Assembly: GCA_009193035.1 (NCBI GenBank)
Contig: SWDT01000302.1
Coordinates: forward strand, 1-64,000
Length of the DNA stretch: 64,000 nt
Direction: 5' to 3'
From: Halicephalobus mephisto
Lineage: Eukaryota > Nematoda > Chromadorea > Rhabditida > Panagrolaimidae
Positions 35,101 to 47,650 of this stretch are shown here, piece by piece. Every line of letters starts with the position of its first letter. The first letter of the stretch is position 1. The position numbers and the translations under genes were made by a program. A model generated the notes under the pieces. It was not told the DNA's origin and ran no database searches. It saw nothing but the letters and a program-made list of their open reading frames with translations.

Positions 35101-37344
35101 AAGTTGTTCATTTTTAGCCAAAAATAACAGATTTTTAATCAACATTAAAGTCACATTTTTGAATTCTTCATTTTTTTCAGCTAATAAAATTGATTTAAAT
35201 CCATTAATTTCCAAATTTTCAATCACAAATTGAGCATTTAGAGCATTTCCTTTCGTAGCTGCAATTAAAAAATCCAAAGCAAGTTGCATAGTGTCTCGTT
35301 TTTCTCCAACAAGATCATCAATAACAGGTGCGGCTTTTTGAATACAATTTAATACTGTTTCTAAAAGTAGTAATTCACGATAAGCATCTTTGATATGAAT
35401 ATTAGTAGACAAAATACTAAATAAAAAAGTAAGATATGTCGCTCCATGATTCCAACAATTTTCAAATAACGCATTCTTCAAGTGAAGATTAATTGCCGTA
35501 AGTTCTTTACATGGAATAAAATTAAGATCTCTTAAAATAAATTCAACCAAATTTAATACTTTTTTCTAAAATTATTATTCAATATAAAAAATTCATAAAA
35601 TTAAACAAACTTGAACCGGAAGACCTTTCACAACCATTCGTTCAACGAACAAATACAAAGGATAATGTCGTTCCAGAATAAAATAATTTAATTTTTCCAT
35701 AGTGTATATTGTCAATACATTCTCCAATATCAACATGCAAGTTTCATCATTACCATTCTGAAAATTAAAAATATAAAAATTTTTAAATTAAAAACTTACA
35801 TAAAAACATTTTTCTAAAACCATAAACGAATCCGGAATTCTGATCGCTCCAGGATTTCGAGTTTCAGTATACGGCAGATTAAAAGGATAAAACGAAAGTG
35901 GAGATGCCGGAGGAACCAACGAAACCAATTCAGAACCGGCACTGATCAAGTTGACTAAGGCCTCGATGATTTGCTTTTTTTGATCCAATGTGGCAGCATC
36001 ACAAAGATCAACAACGAGTTCAAATCCACCGCCTTTTACGAAATCTTCCACTAAGCAATCCGTTGTATCAGAAGAGTTTCTCAATAGATCGATTAAATTC
36101 GTCATTATGGTTACTTTTTCTTCTAAATTGGGATTCTGATTCCGATAAGTTCGAAGATAATGTCCGATACATCCTTTGGCTGAAAAAATTATTATTTTAG
36201 AAATAATTATTCAAACGAACCTCTCATGTACTTGATTACAGGAGGAGACAAAGCTTTAACGACAATAGTACAAAGAAAAGTGAAATTTGCGTCTCTCCAC
36301 TTCAGCAATTCTGGAGAACAGGTCGTGCTAGCACCAATAAACAACAGCACCAAGTCATCTTTGTGAATCAGCTCTTGGGCAACACACTCATATCCGCATA
36401 ATGTGGCCATCAACTAAAAACGAAAAAAATTTTAAAAAAATAAAAAAATCCAACCATAAGCAATGCATCATAAAGTTCGGTTTCTGTTTCGTTATTCAGC
36501 GATGACGGATCTAGATCGAAAAATAAATAAAATCCTTTGACAATGGTACTAGGAAGACAGCTTCTGCATATCTGTTCATATATTTTTTGTGATCCTCTGA
36601 AATTGAAAAATATAAATAATAATAAAAACTGACATACGTCGAGACAAGAAAGGAAATTGTTCTCAACAAAGCCCATCCTCGAGACTCATTTCCTGGTTTC
36701 AAAAAGTCATAAATCGCGACTGCAGCTTCCTTCGTACTCTCATTATTGGCTCTTCTACGAATTTCCAGAACCAAGGAATCACTAACATATCCAGAAAATT
36801 GAACAATTTCTTTGAATTGAACCAGCAAATCATCTGGAGTGAACATTCGTGTGACCTGAATCGTATTCATATGTAAAAATACAGTAAAACAATATTCATA
36901 TATGGAAATTACAATAAACAATATTCATATATGAAAAATATAATAAAACTACATAAAAATTATATTCATGTATGGAAATTATAATAAATAATATTCATAT
37001 ATGAAAAATATAATAAAGTTATATAAAAATGATATTCATGTATGGAAATTATAATAAACAATATTCATATATGAAAAATATAATAAAACTACATAAAAAT
37101 TATACTCATATATGGAAATTATAATAAACAATATTCATACATGAAAGATATAATAAAACTACATAAAAATTATATTCATATATGGAAATGATATAAAAAT
37201 AAAACTAACCTTATTGAAGAGCGGTAAAAGCCGGTCGAAACCCTTAGGATCGGCCTGATTGCCGACATTGTCGGATTCCTTCAGAAAAGTCGTGAACGTT
37301 TTTCTCAAATGAAGTAATGCCAGCGAACGATCTTCGCTTTCCAT
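26130..37344 (-). CDS. WDFY3: ALFY/WDFY3, PH-BEACH-WD40-FYVE selective autophagy scaffold
   Basis: A giant multi-exon gene of roughly 3,300 residues, read right to left from MESEDRSLALLHLRKTF (37344). Long helical-repeat exons cover 32293-37344, with a concanavalin-like segment at about 33100-33800. Exons 29779..32293 and 26741..29733 carry the PH-like domain (IEGLDTIEGLLLFGREHYYV) and the BEACH domain (EISNFDYLMYLNTLAGRSYN, YSSAMIVLSYLVRQEPFT). WD40 repeats follow (LDGHTDVVTALGICATHNFV). Exons 26311..26538 and 26130..26226 finish the WD40 part and a zinc finger with CPIC, CTNC, CQNC and CIEC pairs. ALFY links ubiquitin- and p62-positive aggregates to ATG5 and PI3P membranes. Oddity: the finger keeps all eight Cys, but the R(R/K)HHCR lipid-binding motif is replaced by SKIGCT. 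Confidence 0.95.
36869..37200. repeat. 70-bp tandem repeat in WDFY3 intron 1
   Basis: The word TATGGAAATT recurs at 36901, 36971, 37041, 37111 and 37181, an exact 70-bp period over about 4.7 copies. Each unit contains ATATTCATATATGAAAAATA. The array fills nearly the whole first intron of WDFY3, next to the first exon. Confidence 0.95.
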
Positions 37345-38449
37345 AGTGGAGAATTAAATGCCTGGAGTAATGCAGATAGACGATCAAGAAAGGAATTGAG
37401 ATTCTAAATTCATCAACCCGCAGATTTAAGGTCCAAATACCGTAAAAATAACAACTTTAATATCAATAATTCGTTGTTTCGAACAATTAAATCAGATTAA
37501 CAGAAATAACGACGAATTTTCTGCAAACTCCAATAAACATGCGCTGCAGAGCCATACAAGAACGAAAAAGTACGCCAAATGGAGTTGCGCTGCGTTCGTT
37601 ATTTGCAGCACTTTGGGCGGAGCAATAAGATAAAGATGAAAGAAATCTTTCTTGCCAACGTTAGTTAAGAGCTTCTCCAACAACGACAGCCTTTTTCAGC
37701 ATACAATCGATGAGTATCAAAAAGCAGCCAGCGGCACTCATTTGGTCGAAGAAGGCGGCTTGGCAAAATGGACAATTTGGTACCGATTCCGCTGCGTCTT
37801 TTTTCGTTTATGTTTATAAACTGGGATTCCGTTAAAGCTTCCAGAATTTCCGAAATAAATATCTAAAATTAAAATTCTAAAAGTTTTAAAAAATCCCAGA
37901 AATTCGCGTCGAGACAATTTTATAATATTTTCGTTTTTCACAGTAGTGCAATTTTTCAGCTTTATCTAAAGTAGGATTCCGTTAAAGCTTTTATAATCTT
38001 TTAAAATTCAGTAGAACTGTTGAATTCTTTTAAATCTCGTGGAAACTTCTGAAACTTTTTAGAATCTTGTAGAAAATTTTCGAATTTTGTATTATTTAGT
38101 AAAAAATTCTAGAATCTTAGGATTTCATAGAAGTTTCTGTAATCTTCCAGAATCCAGTAGAAACTTCCAAAGTCAGCCTCTAGAACCGAAATTCTAGAAG
38201 GTTTAGAGGATTTCGGAAATTTAATCGAAGTAATTTTAAAATCATGTCCGTTTTTTAGTTTTGCAATTCTGATTTTTAAAACTAAGATTTTAAAGTTTCT
38301 ATAATCTTCCAGAATCCAGTAGAAACTTCTAAAATCAAGATTCTAGAACCTTCTAAAAATCCCAAAGTTCGCGTTTTGACAATTTCGTAATATTTATTTT
38401 TTCAATCATGATTTACGAATAATTTTTAAGCTATTCATTTTCAGGAATT
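37345..38449. promoter_or_regulatory. divergent promoter region of WDFY3 (-) and MRPS24 (+)
   Basis: Positions 37530-37640 are GC-richer and probably hold the WDFY3 promoter. Positions 37840-38410 carry the dispersed repeat phrase, including TTC-ta-GAA-cc-TTC-ta-AAA at 38341-38356 and TTCTAGAA at 38107 and 38192. No gene is seen. Confidence 0.4.
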
Positions 38450-39062
38450 ATGTGCGTGACACTTTCCCAATTTCTTAAACCTACTGCGGGTACAATTTCT
38501 AATGCTCAAAGATGTATTTCCATTACTCCTGCCTTAAATAAGAATCGAGCTGGAAAACACAGAGTAAGTTTCATATATCAATTCCGAACTACCACGACCT
38601 TTGTTTTAATTTACAGGCGACAATTGACAGAACTCGGCTGATGACATATGAAATGTCCCAAAAACCACACCATATTGGAGTTCGTAAAGCTTGGTTAACT
38701 TGGCATTCTCAAAATCTAGAGGAATTCCGACAATCCCAGCCAACCGTCATTGCTCAAGACGAAGTCATTCGTCGTTTTATTCGTGGATTCTTCCCCCAAC
38801 ATATCACCATTGATGGAACTGAGGTTTGATTTCGTATTCCTTTCCAAATTAATTCCACACATTTTAGTTAGTTATCAAACGCAGAGGCAACGTCGTTTAC
38901 GTCACCGGATTTCTTCAACATTCTCGTCGTCTGGATATCAGGAGGATTTACTGGATGTTCGGCTTCGCTGAAGAGTTTCTTTCCTTGTTACTGAAGCAAC
39001 CCGTCAAGCTAGAACTTCAATTTGTCGAGAACGAAGAAGTCTTAGCTTACAACTACATTTAA
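38450..39062 (+). CDS. MRPS24: small mitochondrial ribosomal subunit protein S24 (uS3m)
   Basis: Three exons (38450..38563, 38617..38823, 38868..39062) give 171 residues, matching human MRPS24 (167). The N-terminus is a mitochondrial presequence rich in Ser/Thr/Arg (MCVTLSQFLKPTAGTISNA). Characteristic segments follow: LMTYEMSQKPHHIGVRKAWL, GFFPQHITIDGTELVIKRRG and PVKLELQFVENEEVLAYNYI. The protein is the animal mitochondrial counterpart of uS3 at the mRNA entry site of the 28S subunit. A TTTTCAG acceptor lies six bases before the ATG, consistent with a trans-spliced leader. Intron 1 contains the recurrent TTTCATATATCAATT word. Confidence 0.92.
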
Positions 39063-39543
39063 TTTTTTATTGTAGATCCAGAGATAGGTTTTATTGGAAT
39101 GATTTATGTTTCTGTGTACCGACACTGTCGGAAACGCTTATAAACATCACATGACAAAATATAGGCTTTCTGACGGCGAAATAGTACACAACAAAATTGC
39201 GAACAAATCACAGAATATTAGACTATTAAGAAGTAGAGAGAAAAGCGGTCCCGTAGTTGCTCAAAGTACTCGCCAAAAGCGACGATAAATCAATGTCAAA
39301 TTATCCTCATCACAACATACTTTCAATGAAATATAAGAGGATATATTCAATAATATCCAAGAAATGGCCAAATTTAGTGCTTTTTGGCAGAGTAATAAAA
39401 AGTAACAAATTATACAACAATTTTAGGGAATCTGACAGAACCGGTCGTGAGCCAAATAAACGCAACTACGCACAACTACATAAAATTTTAAATTAAAAAT
39501 GCAACTTTTGCGATATATTGAAACTATTTTGAGAACCGAAATG
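39063..39543. other. convergent 3' region; short open frames of doubtful value
   Basis: This separates the stops of MRPS24 (+) and the BICRA-like gene (-). A plus frame of 60 codons at 39106-39288 and another of 79 codons at 39257-39496 are open, and base composition here is less AT-rich than usual for 3' UTRs. I recognise neither product. They could be a relic or chance. Confidence 0.3.
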
Positions 39544-42500
39544 CTATTGGCAGGTATAGGACGAATAATGTTCGTTATTAAAAGCACCAACGAGAGTAGA
39601 TGAAGGAATATTAGAGAACTTTGATTTTGAACTATTCATTGATCTCGGATTCTGAGCAAAATGTTTCCAGTTACGGTTTTTAGATCTTTGACCTCGAGTT
39701 CTGAAATTTTCAATATTTTTATTTTTTGTTTAAAAACCACTTGCCTGACTGTGAATTGGACATTAAAGACAACGACGAGGCATTGTTGCCGGATCTGGAT
39801 ATCAATGGACTGTCAAACAATGACATTGATGGACCAGTTGAAAAAACAGAAGTATCATTAAAGAATTCTGGTTGTTGAATAGATTGATTCAACAACGTCG
39901 GAGGAGGAGAAAAACGATTCGTTGACATTTGTTCTTGAGTACTTGGATTTTGATACGAAAGAACTGGAGGGTCATCATTTTTCGAATGTGATATATTACT
40001 TGAAGAACCACCAGTATTCTGTCCAATTTTAATTGTTAATCTCGGAACTTTCATCGGTGGAGGTTCTGAAGCCTCAGGTTCAATAATCTCTTCTTTTTTA
40101 TGTTTCTTTTTCTCTTTTTTTTCTTTTTTATGTTCTCTATGTTCCCGATTTTCCTCATTAGGTTTAGCCAGTTTCATCCTCAACTTCGGAATCACAAGTG
40201 GCGGAGGAGCACTAGGTTCATTCTGACTCTGCTTCGGTTGTTCAGATGGAGGATTCTGAGGTTCTTGCATCTTAATCTTCAACACAAGACTTTTCTGATC
40301 AGGAGGATTACTATTAACCGGTGGATTAGATATTTTACTTTCAGCTTCTTTTTCAATTTGTTTTTGCTTTCTTCGTTCTTCCTTCTCTGCTCGACGTTGT
40401 TCTTCTTCTTTTTCACGTCGTTCACGTTCTTTCTTTTCCTTCTTTCTTTTCTTCTTTTCTTTCTTTTTCAATTTCTTTTCCATTTTTCGTCGTTCTTCTT
40501 CAGTCATTTCTTCTGTTTTTATCCCACCAACAGATATTTTCAACTTCAATGGAGCAGTTGTAGTAATCGATTCCGATTTACTAGAATATCCAATTGAAGT
40601 TTCTTGAGTAATTTTCTTAGAAACTTCTGATTCCTTCTTTACTTTCATCAACATTGAATTAGGGGATGAATCTAATCCTTTTGATCCAATTTTGATTTTA
40701 ATTGGTTCTTTTTCTCTCTGCAATGGTGATTCTGACAGACTTCTCGATTGAATATCATAATTTTTCACCAAATTCAGCGGACGATTCACGGATGAACTTC
40801 TATCAGATTTCATCGACTTGTTCTTTTCTAACTCTTTTTCATTAATAGGTTTTGAATTCTGATCATGTAACTTAATTGTAAATGGTTTGACAACATTTTG
40901 AGTTTTTTGACTATTATCTTTCGATTCTACAGTAATAACTTCCTTCTTCGGTGGTTCTGCAGGTTTTGGCGTCTGTTGCTTAGGAGTTTCACCAATTTTT
41001 GGGATTTTATAATCCCCAAGTTTCATCGTGGGAAGCATAGAATATCCCGGAGGTAATGTTGGTGGGATTTTCTGCTTCTGTACCGATGTAGGCAAAACTG
41101 TCTTTTCTTTCTTCTCCTTCGAATGCTTGATAGGACTAATAGAACGATGACCATGATCATTCTTTTTCAATGGAGATTTCCTAATTGGAGAAAGTTTCTT
41201 CGGAGGAGAATCCAGATTATGATTCTTCTTTTTCTCTTTCTTTGAAGGCTTCTTTTCCACAAAACTCTCATCAGAAGACTTACTGGACGACTCACTACTG
41301 ACCGACGGAGAACGATACTTCTTCGGAGGTGGTGGAGGTAATTTCACAACTGGTTCCTTAATAGGAGACGGAGGTTGAGAAGATTCATCAGATGAACTAG
41401 AAGATTCAGATGACGGGATTCTTCTAGCTTTCATCTGATCCCGAAGTTCTTGACGACGACGTCGATAAGTCTCTTCATCAAATTTACTAGGTTCATAAGT
41501 GCCTCCTTTAATATGAGGTTTCAAAATCTTGGGTTTACTTAAAGCAAGTGCTTGTTTCGCTTCATTAATCTCATCTACCGTGATTCCAGACTGAATAATT
41601 TCAGAATTTCTTATGAATACTTCTAAAAACGCCATACAATAATCAAAAAACATTCAAAACACTTACCTTGATTATTTTCTGCCTTGACTTTATCATTTTC
41701 TAGCAATTTTCGTTCATATTCAATATCAATTGCTAAAAGCATATTGAGCTCAACATCCGGAATCGTTTGCTAAAAATCACAAATAATACACACAACAGAT
41801 ACAAAATCACCCACCATAGCTTCTCTTACGAACAAATTCTTCATTCTTTTCTCAATTGATTGCCTCATTAATTCATTGTGTATCTGATGCCTCAGAAGTT
41901 CATTCTCGTAAGTTTCAACAGCTTTTTCACTTAAATTTGGTTCCAGATGGAAACCATAGGGTAATAACCTTTGAAGAACATCTTGTTTCTCAGTAAAAGG
42001 TTTGTTAATTTCTGTCGTTTCGAGATTTTCTTTCATCTTTCTCAAAAATTCAGCAATTCTAAAAAATTAAAAATTAATTAAAAATCCAAGTTATTTTCAC
42101 TTACTTTTTTCTTCTAATCTCCCGTTTATCTCTGACATTCTTTGCTAATTGAGCCACTGCCTGAAGGTTGCTCTTGATTCTTGAGCCAACACTGGATGTC
42201 GAAGGCACACATAGAGGCTCTGAAATCCTTGGAATCTGTTTCGAAGTCATGAATTTGGACTCGATATCTGAATCAGTAGACTTCTTTCCTTTAGTTCTTG
42301 GAGCTGGACCTTTCTTGTTCCCTTTACAACTATCTACTACTTCGGTAACAATGTTCATTATCCTGTTATCTGCTTCGTTTTTCACAGACGAAGCACCTAT
42401 TACCTGCCTTTGTCGTCCTGTCGGAGGTGCCCTACCTAAGGATGAAGACGGAAAACCCATTGGTAATCCTTGTTCACTTTCCGGTAAAATCTGATAAGTC

Positions 42501-44527
42501 GCAGTTCCATTGGCAGTTGATACCATCACCGCCTTCATCATCTTTCCTTCAATATTCACTGTGATAGAGTTCGAATCTTGAGCATGAATCTGAATCCTCG
42601 AATCATTCACAGCAATAGGAGTCTGTAACGGAAGAGGTTGAGCGGCGGCTGCAGCATCGGCTTTTCTTTGCTGCAGTTCTGCTTTCGTTGCCTTCTTTTT
42701 CTTGGCTTGAGCTGATGTAGGAAGTATATAAGTAGGTTGAGACATGTATTGAGATTGACTCTCCAATTTCACAGGAGGTGGAGGTTTCGGTTCCATCGTT
42801 GGAGCAATATCAGCTCTACAAAGTACAAATTTTTATAAAACATTCAACAAACACTTACTTTGTCATTAACTGTGTCAATTCATTTTCATACATTTTCATC
42901 TCTTCACTGACATCATATCCTTGTTTTTCCTGAAAATTCTCATTTTTATATATGATTACACCGTAATACTTACTCTCTCGCTGGCATCTGTGGCACGTTG
43001 AAGTAATTCAAATAATCTCATGGACATTTCAGGTGCCAATCTGACTTCAACCATTTTAGCCTTCATTCGCATCATCATAGCTTCTATTCCACTCACAGGA
43101 GCTGCAGATGGAGGATTATTTTTCTTTTTCGGTGTAGCCTTTGTGGTTTTCGCCCTTGATTTCGGAGGTATCCTTGTTTGTTCATTCTGTTGCTGAATTC
43201 CTGCAACAGATGGATTCATGATCTGGACAATTGGTTGATGGAAGGAATTACCTGATTCCTGAGATATAAACTGCTGAGATCCTCCTGGCTGATCCACATA
43301 GTGAACATAGTTATTGGAATTCATGTCATACTGAGAAGGCTGAATAATAGGGTGATGAATCTGTTGTACCGGTTGCATACTAGTAAGAATTGTTTCTCCG
43401 TTAGGACCCGTTTGTATAATTTGTTGAGGCGGCTGATTATAACTTAATAATTGTGGCTGACGATTTGAATGTCCCCCAGGATCAGGAATCTTGGGCATTG
43501 ACTGCGACGTTGACGTATAGACGACCGTCATTTGCTGGTTCTGTTGATGATGAGGAGTGTTATCCATCGATATCCATTGGGATTCATTTGGATTCATCTG
43601 CTGTTGCTGATATTGCTGGTCTTGTTGACCGTAATCCTGAGGAATCCCACACTCCATCGGCATGGCAGTGCTGGTCGTCGGCTCGTTTATCATGAATTCC
43701 AGATCAATATTAGACTCAAATACCATATCCATCTGCTGATTTCCTTGGTAACGATTCTGAGTCTGTATCTGCCCTGGATTATATGGTCTTAAAGTTTCAA
43801 ATTGCTGTGGTTGAGATTGATGATGAATCTGTGTTTGTTGTTGATTCACAGAATGCTGCTGTTGTATCTGAGACTGCTGTATGCCATAATCCGATGTTGA
43901 GGGCATCATGTCGTCCATCTGATTTCCATTTCCTTGGTAGATGTTGTTAGAATGGGATGACTGCATTTGGGACGACTGCTGATCTGAATTCTGCGGAGCG
44001 TGCATATTGTTCGATGAAGTTGGCGGAGGTGATTCAGGTGGTCCATCATCCATCGGGATGTTGAGGGAGTTGTTGAAATCATAGCCGCCAGTATGGGTGT
44101 TGTTCGCCTGGAGCTCATCGAAGAACCAGTCCCTAAAATCGGTGATTAAGTGTTCAATACATGATCAGGATGTAAAATTGTTTGCCCAAAACCTTCCAAT
44201 TGGGCTCGTCAACTGCATCTCTTGTCATATATTTTATCAAAGCAAGAACCGTCTGCATGCGACTCCGCCCACATCGGGCAGCTTCATCGACGAAATACGC
44301 TCCACCCCATCTGTGCAAACTAGTGCCTTATTACGCAGCCCATTGCCAAAAGTTTGGAGAACCCCTCACGAGTGAGATCTCTCCGTGTCCGTGACGGAGA
44401 CATGTACTAACCAGTCGTTGACGAAATATTCCCGTAACCTACCAAGCCTAGAAAGTATTTTCATATATGAAACTTACTGCATGCTAGGGTTGAATTCATC
44501 GTATGATGTGGTATCATTGTTGGACAT
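39544..44527 (-). CDS. GLTSCR1/BICRA-like subunit of ncBAF (SWI/SNF) chromatin remodeller
   Basis: Exons read from 44527: 44478..44527 (MSNNDTTSYDEFNPSM), 42974..44132, 42859..42929, 42105..42815, then three or more down to a stop at 39544. The N-terminal 400 residues are very Gln/Asn/Ser/Pro-rich. The diagnostic GLTSCR1 segment, PFTEKQDVLQRLLPYGFHL, is encoded at about 41960-42010 within a helical stretch (IAEFLRKMKENLE to KRMKNLFVREAM). The C-terminal 600 residues are Lys/Glu/Ser/Pro-rich with KKEKKKRKKEKKERE-type runs, as in nuclear chromatin proteins. GLTSCR1 proteins define the non-canonical BAF complex with BRD9. The last intron uses GTGGTT as donor and the protein ends YSSYTCQ. The family call rests on one short domain. 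Confidence 0.7.
44133..44477 (-). other. GC-rich first intron of the BICRA-like gene
   Basis: Splicing joins 44478 to 44132 exactly in phase (...SMQDWFFDELQ). Unlike other introns here, 44230-44440 is GC-rich and contains hairpin-forming words such as CTCCGT-GTCCGTG-ACGGAG at about 44380-44398. It may hold an internal promoter, an alternative first exon or a small RNA. No tRNA box pair is visible. Confidence 0.4.
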
Positions 44528-45398
44528 CCTTTCAAAGAATCCAACGGCTCCGAATAGGTATGGATAAGTTAATTATTGTTTTCAGCTATCGTGCAACCAT
44601 CATAATCATTCAGCTGTAATAAACATTCATAAGTACGAAAGCTCGTGACTTTGCAATCGAGAAACACGCTGGAAATATAGGAAGATACGGTAGGGAAAAC
44701 AGTAAATTAACCAGAAAAGATGGAAATATAGTCTTCGCGAAAGTTTTTTCGTGAAAAATGTTCAATCTCGCTGGCACGTTGCCAGTGGATGTGCACGAAT
44801 CAAATTTAGTTTACTGTAACGCGCGAATTTTGAGTTATAATTAGATTTTCAAATGATATAAAACACAAAATAACGATATGAATGATCCATCACTTTTTTA
44901 TATTAATTATATTCAATTTTTGGCATGTTGATCCAGAAAATGGCAGCAACTCAACGAAATTATCTATGTCTTTGTATGACTGCACTGACAAACGTGCGCT
45001 CTGTTGAAATGGGCTTCTAAGCGTTAGATAGTGTGTCTTGGGAAGAGAGCACAAGCGGCGCGCTCCTCAATGTGGAAGTCCGCTCCGTTGTTCGCTGGGC
45101 GAAGCTGCTGCAATGATGGCAGAGAACAACAAGCACCAGTAAGCATAGGTTAGTATTGATTGTGGGCGCGAAATAAATGAACAACGTCCGGTGGTCGCGC
45201 AAGGAAATCGCCAATTTGGAATCGAAATAAAATTTTTCAAGTTAGTTTTGATAACAGAGAACGAGAAGAAGATCGCTGAAAATCGATCACTCAATCTGGC
45301 TAGGGATATTTCTGACATAAATTATGAAAATTATTTTCTTCAAAAATGAAAGATATTTATTTAAAATTTTATAAAAAAAATGGCTTATTGGACGACCC
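44528..45398. other. intergenic between RAB28 and the BICRA-like gene
   Basis: Positions 44528-44840 are probably the promoter of the BICRA-like gene. Positions 45010-45240 are GC-richer (GCACAAGCGGCGCGCTCC, GGTGGTCGCGCAAGG). Both strands have short open frames there, but none is recognisable. The 3' side is the RAB28 downstream region. Confidence 0.4.
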
Positions 45399-46799
45399 TC
45401 ATTGGATACCGCAAACCGAAGAATGCTTGTTTGTTTGATCCAATTGTTTTGCGTTCGCGATTGGGAGAGATTCTTTTACGCTGTGGGGCTGCTTGACCTC
45501 GGGTACCGGGGGTTTTGGCGGGGGTTCCTCCGATTCACAGACCGTCACTGGAGCCTTGACGATGCTGATTTCCGATTCAATATCAGTCTTTGACAATTGA
45601 ATTCCGAGAATAGACGCAGCAATTTGTCTAAAATTACAAATTATAAAAAGTAAACATTGATAAGAAATGACCTCGACACAAATTTCTAAAATTTTTCATC
45701 AAAATTACAAAAAATTAAAAATAAAATAATTTGAAATTAATTTAAAAGTTAAATTTTGGCAAAATGAGAATAATGCCAAATTTGAATCCTTGGCGAAAAG
45801 TGGATAAATGCCAATTTGGATTTTCATACTATTGTAGAAAATTACAGTATTTAAAAAATTATTTCGAAATTTTCTGGAATCACTACATTATAAGCAAGAG
45901 TAGTCACGAAATGGTCCCAACACGAATTTCTAAAATTTCTGGGATTTTTAGGATTCTGAAAAATTTCGAAAAATTTCACTAAACTGGAAAAGTCCGGAAT
46001 TTCGACCAGATTCTGGAGGAATATGTGAAATTTTAATCACGAAAAAATAAAAATTCCGTCAGAAAGTGAAACATACTTGAAACAAAGATCAACACTGTCT
46101 CCTGTTTTGGCCGATGTATAATAAGAACACATGCCAGTTTTCTCCGCGAATTTATTGTGCTTGTCAATTCTCACCGATCTTCTGTGTTCCATATCTGTTT
46201 TGTTCCCGATGAGAGCAAGAAAGGGTTGCTGGAATAGTCATATCGGTCATTTTGGGAATTGTTGACTTACTTTTTCGTAATTCTTCGTTAGCTTCTTGAC
46301 TGTGTCTATCCAATCCCCCAGATTCTCGAATGTAGTCATATTCATGACATCATAGACAAATAAAACCGCATGAGCACCGAACAAGTAGTTAGATAACATG
46401 TTTGCCGCCAAAGACTGTCCGCCAATGTCCCAGATCTGGATTAAAACACTCCCGAATGTACTTTCATATATCAATTAGTTAGGGAAACTTACTTGCAACA
46501 AAACTGAGACATTTCGAGGAAGAAGAATTCTGCGAGAAAAGAAATCTACGCCGATCGTCTGAAAACATTAATGATATTAAAATTAAATTCATATATCAAC
46601 CAACCTGAGCGTATTTTTTGTTGAAGTTTTTTTGAGCAAATCTGGTGCAAAGACTCGATTTCCCTACAGATCCATCTCCAACAATAACGAGTTTAAGAGT
46701 CTGTTCGGCGGATTCTTCGTCTTCGGAATCTCTATCACGAAGCGACGTGTTTCCCAATGTAGAGACGATATCGTTGTTTCCACTTTGTTCGTCTTCCAT
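45399..46799 (-). CDS. RAB28: RAB28 small GTPase
   Basis: Five or six exons read from 46799, including 46605..46799 and 46493..46558. The P-loop is GDGSVGKSSL, followed by the switch I region (QTIGVDFFSRRI), WDIGGQ in switch II (RAB28 has Gly-Gly where most Rabs have AGQE), NKTDM, and SAKTGDSVDLCF. The C-terminus has a Pro/Glu-rich stretch (EEPPPKPPVPEVKQP) longer than in vertebrates and ends SSVCGIQ. That is a single-Cys CaaX box fitting farnesylation, as in RAB28 rather than the double-Cys Rabs. RAB28 is associated with cilia and intraflagellar transport. An acidic N-terminal extension (MEDEQSGNNDIVS) precedes the G domain. Two introns carry the TTGATATATGAA word. Confidence 0.95.
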
Positions 46800-47650
46800 A
46801 ATTTAAACAATATTCAACATAAATGGAATGACGTATGACATCGTTTAGCTTGAGTCTTACTTTCTTGAGAAATATTGTTGCCATGGCAATACTCTCCAAC
46901 GATCATATAATTTTAACTTTTGCCAACTTGACAGTTCCTTAAACAGAAGCATATTAATAATTGAATAAAGTTCTATATATCAACTACTTAACTGAATATT
47001 CGTACATAGATTTTATTAGATAAATCGTTATATCTCAATTGCTTAATTAAACGAAGATTTATATATAGATTTCATTAGGTAAAACTTTATATATCGACTG
47101 TTTTATTAATGAAATTTAATACATCAATTATATTAAATAAAGTTTTATACATCAACCATTTAAATGAATAAATATTTATATATGAGTTATTTCGGCAAAT
47201 AAAGTTTCATATATCGACTGTTTTATTAATGAAATTTAATACATCAATTATATTAAATAAAGTTTTATGTATCAACCATTTAAATGAATAAATATTTGTA
47301 TATAGATTTTATTAGATAAAACTTTATATCTCAATTGTTTAATTAAACAAATATTTATGCATGAATTACTTTGATAAATAAAGTTTTATATATCGACTGT
47401 TCAATTAAGTAAAATTTAATACATCAATTTTTCCGAGGTCCTATATGTCAACTCATTTGTTGAATAATGTTTTATATATTATTTAAATAGTTTTCATATA
47501 CTAATTGTTCCATCAAGTAGTATTTTTATCAGTTGTTCTTCGACTTCATATATCAACTTTTTTGTTCGGATTGGTAAAATTAAAAATTCGAATCATTTTA
47601 TTTCCCGGGCAAGAAAATTCGAGCATTTATTGAAACGAATTGTCTTATAA
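46800..47650. repeat. AT-rich tandem repeat array, 120-bp period at its core
   Basis: TTTTATTAATGAAATTTAAT starts at 47101 and again at 47221, an exact 120-bp step with near-identity. From 46960 to 47560 the word ATATATCAAC/ATATATCGAC recurs every 55-70 bp, alternating with AATAAAGTTTTA. The array fills the gap between RAB28 (start) and FOXP (stop). Confidence 0.85.

Noticed and set aside
39719..39763. GC donor (CAG|GCAAGTGG) in the last intron of the BICRA-like gene
   Set aside because: A GT donor four bases further (GGCAA|GTGG) keeps a longer open frame to a stop at 39544, so a non-canonical donor is unnecessary here.
40100..40597. 165-codon plus-strand frame rich in Phe/Leu
   Set aside because: It is the antisense of the Lys/Glu-rich part of the BICRA-like protein; the hydrophobicity is an artefact of complementing AAR/GAR codons.
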